A stretch of 64,000 nt of DNA from Pelodera strongyloides (Eukaryota > Nematoda > Chromadorea > Rhabditida > Rhabditidae): positions 1 to 64,000 of the forward strand of contig JAANDG010000213.1 of assembly GCA_036852015.1 (NCBI GenBank), given 5' to 3'. Made by a program: the position numbers and the translations under genes. The notes under the pieces were generated by a model that searched no databases, was not told the DNA's origin, and was given only the letters and a program-made list of their open reading frames with translations. This document shows, in pieces, positions 53,331-60,900 of the stretch. Within the stretch, counting starts at the first letter, position 1; each line of letters starts with the position of its first letter.

Positions 53331-54779
53331 GATGACCAGGCCTTCGAGGGCGGTGACGGAAGGCTGGGAGGCACTCCTGCCAAAGCATAGGTCAATGAGC
53401 ACGAGACTGACCACAGGCTTGCCTACGTTAAAGAGAAGTGAGTTTTATTTTGTGGTTTGATTTGGTAAGGCATGTGTTGAACTTTTATCTGGTTATTGGA
53501 GGGGCTTGATTGGTGCAATGGTTGTGTGAAGTAACCGCAGTACCGGTGTCAGCTGGATCCGACTGTGTTTACCATTGTTTTTTTCCTTGAAGGTGAGAGG
53601 TGAGTATTTTTTTAATGATTACAGTGTTTTGTTTACGCTCCTTGGTATGTAAGACGGACAGAAGCATTTTATTTTCCACTTTTTAGTGTTTAATGGGACC
53701 GTTTTGTTGTTATTTTTACGGAAGTACCCCCTTTGACTTACTTTTTATTAATATGTGAGTCATTCTTTGCCTGACCTTATCTGAGGTTTACATATATTTG
53801 TCAATCAAAGTCTGACGTTTTTTTTCAATGTGTAGATTTGCTTTATTACTACTACTACTCAACTGAACAAATATTAGTTTGACTCACTTCACTACCGTGT
53901 TCCTATGACGCATGGTGATAGTATTTCATCCATTTTTATTTATATTATTACTGTAATTATGGCCTAATCTGTTAAAGCGAAACACCGGGACCGGCGTTTC
54001 AGAAACTGGCCGGTATTACGCTTTAATTTATTAATGTTAGCCGCTAGGATTTAATGGGATGTAAAATGATAGTCAAAAATGCGAAATAACTCGGGTTTCT
54101 CAAATTTCGGAATGTTTTTTTTTGCTGCCCAAAATATGTCCTTGGCGCGCATTTGAGGTGAATTGAGGTCTAGTTGTGCGCGATTTCGAGTCTACGACCT
54201 ATTTTATGATTACTATTACTTTCAAGGATTTTCACACATCATATAGAAGAATGGAAGTGATTTTGTTTAATATAACTAATTTTTGCTGGGTGTTGTACAT
54301 TCGTTGGCTAGGCTTAGGCTTAGGCTTAGGCTTAGGCTTCGTCCTGTATTTTTTCAACAACTCTCTGTTTTTCCTCAACTCCGAGGTTATTTAAGTAATT
54401 TTCTATCCCAAAAACATAATTATTTACCTAGACTACCACTACCGGATTTTTCCGTGATTTCTGCTCGTTTGTTTGAGTGCCTGTGTTTCTTTCATCTTTT
54501 TGCTTGTAGACTTCCCTCCTCAGGTTTCCTCGTATTTCTCGCTTTGCGTGTCTTTCTTCTCTCTTTCTCTCACCCCTCCTCAAAGGACCCTCACTGCTTT
54601 TCAATATGAACGACCACGGTTGAGACCCTATTGGAAATGCAAGCTCGGAATTGCGTGTAGCTATGCTCGTAAGTGGAGTTCCTCTCGGTTCTCTGTCATT
54701 CTCTCTCCTTTCTCTCTCTCTCTCTCCGTTCCCCTGTATACTCTTTTTCTTTCATCTCTTTCGTCAATCCCCGTCATTC

Positions 54780-54866
<87 letters not shown>

Positions 54867-55626
54867 TTCATCGACCTTTTCTCACACTGAAGTGGAGATT
54901 TGCTCTCTTCTGTCGATGAGTCGTCTCCCCCTCCCCTCACCCTCTCTGTCTGTCTCTCTCTATTCCTCCGCTCCTGCACTCTGTCCCCTGCCCGTGTTCC
55001 CTGCCGCTCTGTCCCAGTCCGTCCCTCCCTGACTACTCATTGCCTGTAGTTGTGTTCAGCTTTGTCCAGAATCCGTCGTGTTCTAGCTCTGCCAGCCACC
55101 CGGCCGGCTCCCATTTCACGAACTGATCCCCGGGCCTCCTTCCCCTTTAAACCGGGAGGATATCCGGTGAAAATCGGGAGGTTTATAGGCCCGGCAGGTC
55201 GTTTGGCCTCGACCTAGGCCTCTGATACTCGTATTGAGGTCTTGTCCTGGACCTCCAAGGCTCTGCTATCATTTTGGCCACTTCCAGTCTTCTAGCTGTG
55301 CTAGACTAGACTAAGCTCGTTTGAGCTAAGTATCCACGTTTAATATGCCATCAACATTGGTATCACTATGGAGATCTTATATAAGGGACAGACCAAGATC
55401 AGAACGCGGAACTCGTCTTTCATCTGGTGAGTGGTTTTTATAATAAAGTTTTTTTCTTTTTATTTATTTATTTCACATCAGTACGATTTCACGGCATCGC
55501 AAACAGTAAGCCTTTGTTCTTAATTTGTTGATCTCTTGATGAGGTCTTTGTATTTGCCGAGCGTTATCATCTTTACTTCCACAACCAGAATTTGTTGTTG
55601 TTGTGCTGAGACATGTTAAGGAGGTT

Positions 55627-55661
<35 letters not shown>

Positions 55662-56356
55662 GTTGACGGCCACCACTTAAGTCGCTAAACTTGGGAATAT
55701 GGTCCTCATATTTCATTTTATTTCTTCCGTTTTTGGCCAAAAACGCCTGAAAGTATCCTCCAGTTTTGTGATTTAGTACATCGGAGCCCACGTTCAGTTT
55801 TTGTTTGTATGAACTCAACCGACTGGTTTTAATTAGTTAGTTAGTTAGTTAGTTAGTGTGTGTTTTTTCTTTTGTAATTTAATATTAGAGATCATCTTGA
55901 AAGTGGAAATTTGTATTACAAACTTTTACTAATGTGTAGGTATCGATCGCTATGTCTTTTACTTTACAACACGTACCGTAAAGTATTACAAACATACAAA
56001 CTTATTTTTATTACAAACTTTTTTTCTTCACGTATTCGATGATAAGCTCCCTTTTTCTTTTTGTCATTTGTTAGAAGGGTATTGTACAAATAAATACCCA
56101 CGGGGTTTCTGAGAAAAGCCAATAAGAATGTTAGTTATTTTCATTTTCATCGGATTCTTTCTGTGGTTTGACCATTCTTGTGTATTGTTATCACTGTTTT
56201 GTCCATCTCTATTATTCTTATCTGAAACGCCGCTACTGATTATTTCCAGTGTGTTTCTTCCCCTCAAAACGTGTTATATGGAAGCCACAGCTGATTAGGG
56301 GTATTTTGAGATTAGTTTTACAGTTTTTAACCGGCTTTGATATTATTATTATTATA

Positions 56357-56417
<61 letters not shown>

Positions 56418-57895
56418 TTATTAATATTAATAATTGCCTTATTTCTAGATAATAGCTACACCTTAGACCCTAGACTATCCTTAGAATGGGGTATCTTGGT
56501 AGAAGATCTCCGCGTTTCCTATAGCAACGAAACTCAGGAGTTGCGCGCGGCAACAGTTTGGGGGTGTTTCCCGCAAAAGAATTTGATGCGCGCCGCAAAA
56601 GTTTTTTCACCGACTCTGGTTGCCGTTTTGGTGCGGGAAACACCCCCAAACCGTTGCCGAAAAGGTGCGGAAACGGTGCGGGAAGAGTAGCAACAGCAAA
56701 AAGAAAGCAGCGTGTTGGATTCGAACCCTACACTCTTGTTAGATACTTTCTCTGAACAGCGCCTTAGACCACTCGGCCACACAACAGATGTGAGACCTTT
56801 GCTTGCGGAAAAATATTAGTACAACAACTGCACTTACGGCAGATCCTCCGAGCGCTTTCAAAAACGTTGCCGAAAAGGTGCGGAAATGGTGCGGGGCGCA
56901 AGTTGCGCGCCGCACCATTTCCGCACCGTTTCCGCACCTTTTCGGGAAACACTTTGCGCGCCATTTCCATTCCGCGCGCATTTTGTTTCCCATTCCTTTG
57001 CGGCGCGCATTTTGTTTCCCGAAATGGTGCGGCGCGCAACTCATCGGCTCTCAGTGAGAGATGTATCCGTTTTCGTTTTCGGCGGCAGTCTTCTGAAACT
57101 GGAAATATAGACTGGGCTTCTTTTAGTGGTTCATTTTCAATAAGGGTAATAATTTCACTATGAATGAAGAAATGCGCCGTTTTTCATATTCTCATGAGAG
57201 GTCACGAAAGCAGTACGTTGCGTGGTGATATGTTTTGTAATGAATGACATTATGATATTTATGAAAACTGAAAATGGGTATGTTATTGGCTTACGTACTT
57301 ACCCTTCATTTATATAAGAATGCGAGAGAGCTAAATCTAAACTGATATTACTCAGTTCTCCTGGCACTCTCGTCTTGCTCTTGTTCTTTGCCCCTGCAAA
57401 AAATAGACAGAGAAAGAAAAAGAGTTGTTGACAAATTTAGAATCCCTAGCACAGGAACCCATGGCTATTCGTTTTAGTTTTGTCACATGCCCTTTTTGTC
57501 TTACAAGCCACATTTTAACTTTAAAGCCGTAGTGTACCTACTTTGGGAAATTTGCACATGATACCCATAGGATACATTGGAAATTCGTATCACATGCAAA
57601 TTTCCCAAAGTAGGTGCAATACGGCTTTAACCCTTTTCTTGGCATTTTGTGGTTGTGGGTTTAAGTACAGTAGTGGATTATAGTGATGCAAGATGCAAGG
57701 ATATCGCGGAAGTATTTTTTCTGAAATCAGCATTAGCTAGAGGCATAGGTAGTCCAAAAGCGTAATGCAATTCACTTGGGTGTATTCTTTTATTATTATC
57801 GTCTGATTATCTTATATTTAGAGTAATATAGAATTTTATTAAATATGGATTGACTTGTTCGGTTTTGGTATAAGATAAAAAAAATTGTTTTTGTC

Positions 57896-57936
<41 letters not shown>

Positions 57937-60900
57937 CTTTTTGTTTAATATTTGCACTTTTTTGTATGCAGCGTGCGGGTTACGGTTACCTTTTGATAGT
58001 TAAAACTCACGTAGGTTACATTGGTATTCATACATTGTATTGAATTCTGTGTGTACTATGACCATAAAACGTAAGCATCCTACTGTCAGTCAGATATTTT
58101 CTTGTGTGTGATCATACTGTACTATTTTTAAAGTTATTTTTGCCGTATGCTTCCAAGGTCTTTAAAGCTATATGACACGTGGTTTGTGAATCGTATTCTC
58201 AAATTTATTCTCTAATATTATATGCAGAATTATGTACCGTTCTGCGCATTTCACATAATGGGGTTTCCAAGTATCTCAAAAATTCGGTGTGATTCTGTCA
58301 ATACTACCGTATTGTCCGTATTTCTGCACGAAACTTGCATATTTAATATGAAAACTTCAAAAAATTCTCCTGGAGTTGCAAGATACGGTAAATTTTCAGC
58401 ATACTTGGAAACCCCATAATGGAACACAATTTGCATATAATACATGGGTACTTGTTGTCCAGTTCACGTGCCATACCACTTTAAAGACCTGTGATGCCCA
58501 TTGATAAGTGGTTGGGGGTGATCTTCGAGGAGAGGCGAAATCCATGTCATTTGAACGAGCGAAAACGGAGGATGAGCGAAATATCTGAACCGCCTAGGCG
58601 AAGGAGAATGAGTGAGCGTTTTTATTTGTATTAAAGCGAAATGCCGGCTGGTTTTTGAAAGGCATCGACCAGACCAACACTCTTATGCAGTTACATCTTA
58701 TGCAAATGAACATAAATTAGAATGCTAAGTTCGAGCAAATTAGCAAAGAATTCAGTTGCTCACGATGCGTTTCAAAAACCGGCCGGTATTTCGCTTTAAG
58801 CATAATCGCAACTTTACGGTGGCTGCTTACTCACTGTTGTTCGGTCCCCTTGCTCAATATCGTGTTATTGTATTCTTTCTCGTCTCCTAATCACCTACTA
58901 ATCTACTTGTTTCCATTGGCTTAATATTGTTGTACTATGTTTTTCTGTGTTATATATTTTTTCCTACCTAATTCCTTGTGAAATTGTGATTCATGGTGCC
59001 GAATGCAAGGTAAGTAGCTGTACATTTTTTCTGGTGTTTTCGTGGCGTATTTGCACATATACATTATACATAACGTGTTTTTCTTGGATGTGTTTTGAGT
59101 TTGAACGTTGAACTGCTATGAAACAGCGCTAAGAAGAGAAGACGTTTAACATTAGCTAGAAAGGGGAATATTGTAATTATGTTAGAGTGGGTCTTTTCGA
59201 TTTGCACGTTCATTGCCTCCTGTGCACCGGAGGAGCTAGCAAAACAGAAACAATTACTTTATTATTGAAATAATCCATAAATTAGTGTCTCGTAGGAATA
59301 CTTCGACAAGAACCCCAAAAACATTATTGCCATAACCCCCCTCCTATCTTTCAGGCATGTGCAGCGAGACGTCGATGGATAGTTGCTCGTCGTCGTCGTC
59401 GAATCTTTTGCGCATGCGCTCGTCATTGGGGCACTCGGATCCGCAGATCAGCCTTCAGAACACGTCACCGCACGCCTCCACCACCCACATACCGGCGGTT
59501 AGGATGAGGGTTGGTCTATTATTTGTTTTACTGTTGATTGTTAAAGCGATATATCAGCCGGTTTTTGAACGTGTATGTAATTGAAATGGTGTATGCAATT
59601 GAATAGAATTTGACTAAAATACAGTCGTTATACACGACGTCCAACATAAAAGAAAAAGTTTTCTAATTCCGGCTGTCATACCACTTTAAGCTCCTTTGCG
59701 TATGTGTAATGGAGGAAACTGCAATCGATTGGCGTCAAGTTGATTAGCTAGAGTTTGATGTGAGAATGGGGGATGCTTTACTTGCCGATGCACATTGATA
59801 CACAGAAAGTCGAATTCAGAATACTTTTGCTATGTTTTATACGGTCTCTGAGGGCTTGCTAAAGTCTAAAGAAATACTAAATGGTGAATAGTCTATCAGT
59901 TGCGGCTCTCCTAGAAATGTGTATACGTAAAAAAATCCCTTGCGGTTATTCTAAATGTGGAGACGCGATACACCGCATATGTCCCCTCAGACAAAATTAG
60001 CTCTTGGAGCCAGGGAGCATGAAAGCGTGCGTGTGCTCTGATTATGTTTACGGATATGGGCTGAATTACTTCTCTAACGAGAAGAGAGAGAGAGAGAGAG
60101 ACCGAGAGAGAGAGAGAGAGAGAAGTGAAGCAGAGAGGGGATAGAAAAAGGGTGGACAGGGAGAGATATGGGAGAGAATACCCTTTGTATTTATTCCCTT
60201 GATTTGCAACAAACATCGCACATTTGGTGAATCCTCCGCTGAGATATTCTATTCTGGGATTGGGATATTTTCGTGGAATCACGTTTTCTATGAACCGGGT
60301 ATTGTTGTATGATAATAATAGAGTTGCTATTATGTTTGGGTATTTGATGCTGTTTATGCAAAATTAGGGGTTTTGATAAAAATAGACGTCCGTCCGCATG
60401 AGCTCCAGAAAATTTCCTCCTTGTCGGTGTCCAGGTGTTTTACATTAGGCGATGCTCTTCATGTGACGTCTTGGATACTTGGATTCGAAGTTGTCTTATG
60501 TTTTGACGGAATTTCGTGCAATTGTATAGTTTGGGACTAACTGCGCTATAGAGTTGTAAAGTTGTCATTGTGTAAGGCAGAAAAAAATGAGTTTTTTTTT
60601 GACGAGTTTACTCGTTTCGCTGGTCAGAGTCAGTTGAACCCGCACAAGTTCACTGGCTGGAAGATGGCAAAAATCCGGAAAGTCATAGGAACATAACATA
60701 GTTGTGATTTAGAGGTTACCTCTAAGACCTCTAATTGCAAGAGGTACCCTAACCCTAGGATGTTGATGCGGCGTCGACACCTCTGTACAGTTACCAACAA
60801 GGACCACTGGTTGCCCAATTGAATTATAGATGTGGGAAAGCTTTTATACTAGCGACTATAACTAGAGCAAGAAAGAAAACGGTTAAAACGAGTTAGACTA

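Noticed and set aside
53184..53414. Minus-strand frame with a poly-Pro run
   Set aside because: The Pro run is the complement of the poly-G tract. The plus strand has better start, donor and phase evidence, and the tract is probably an artefact.
56249..56452. Poly-Ile frame
   Set aside because: Translation of an ATT microsatellite.
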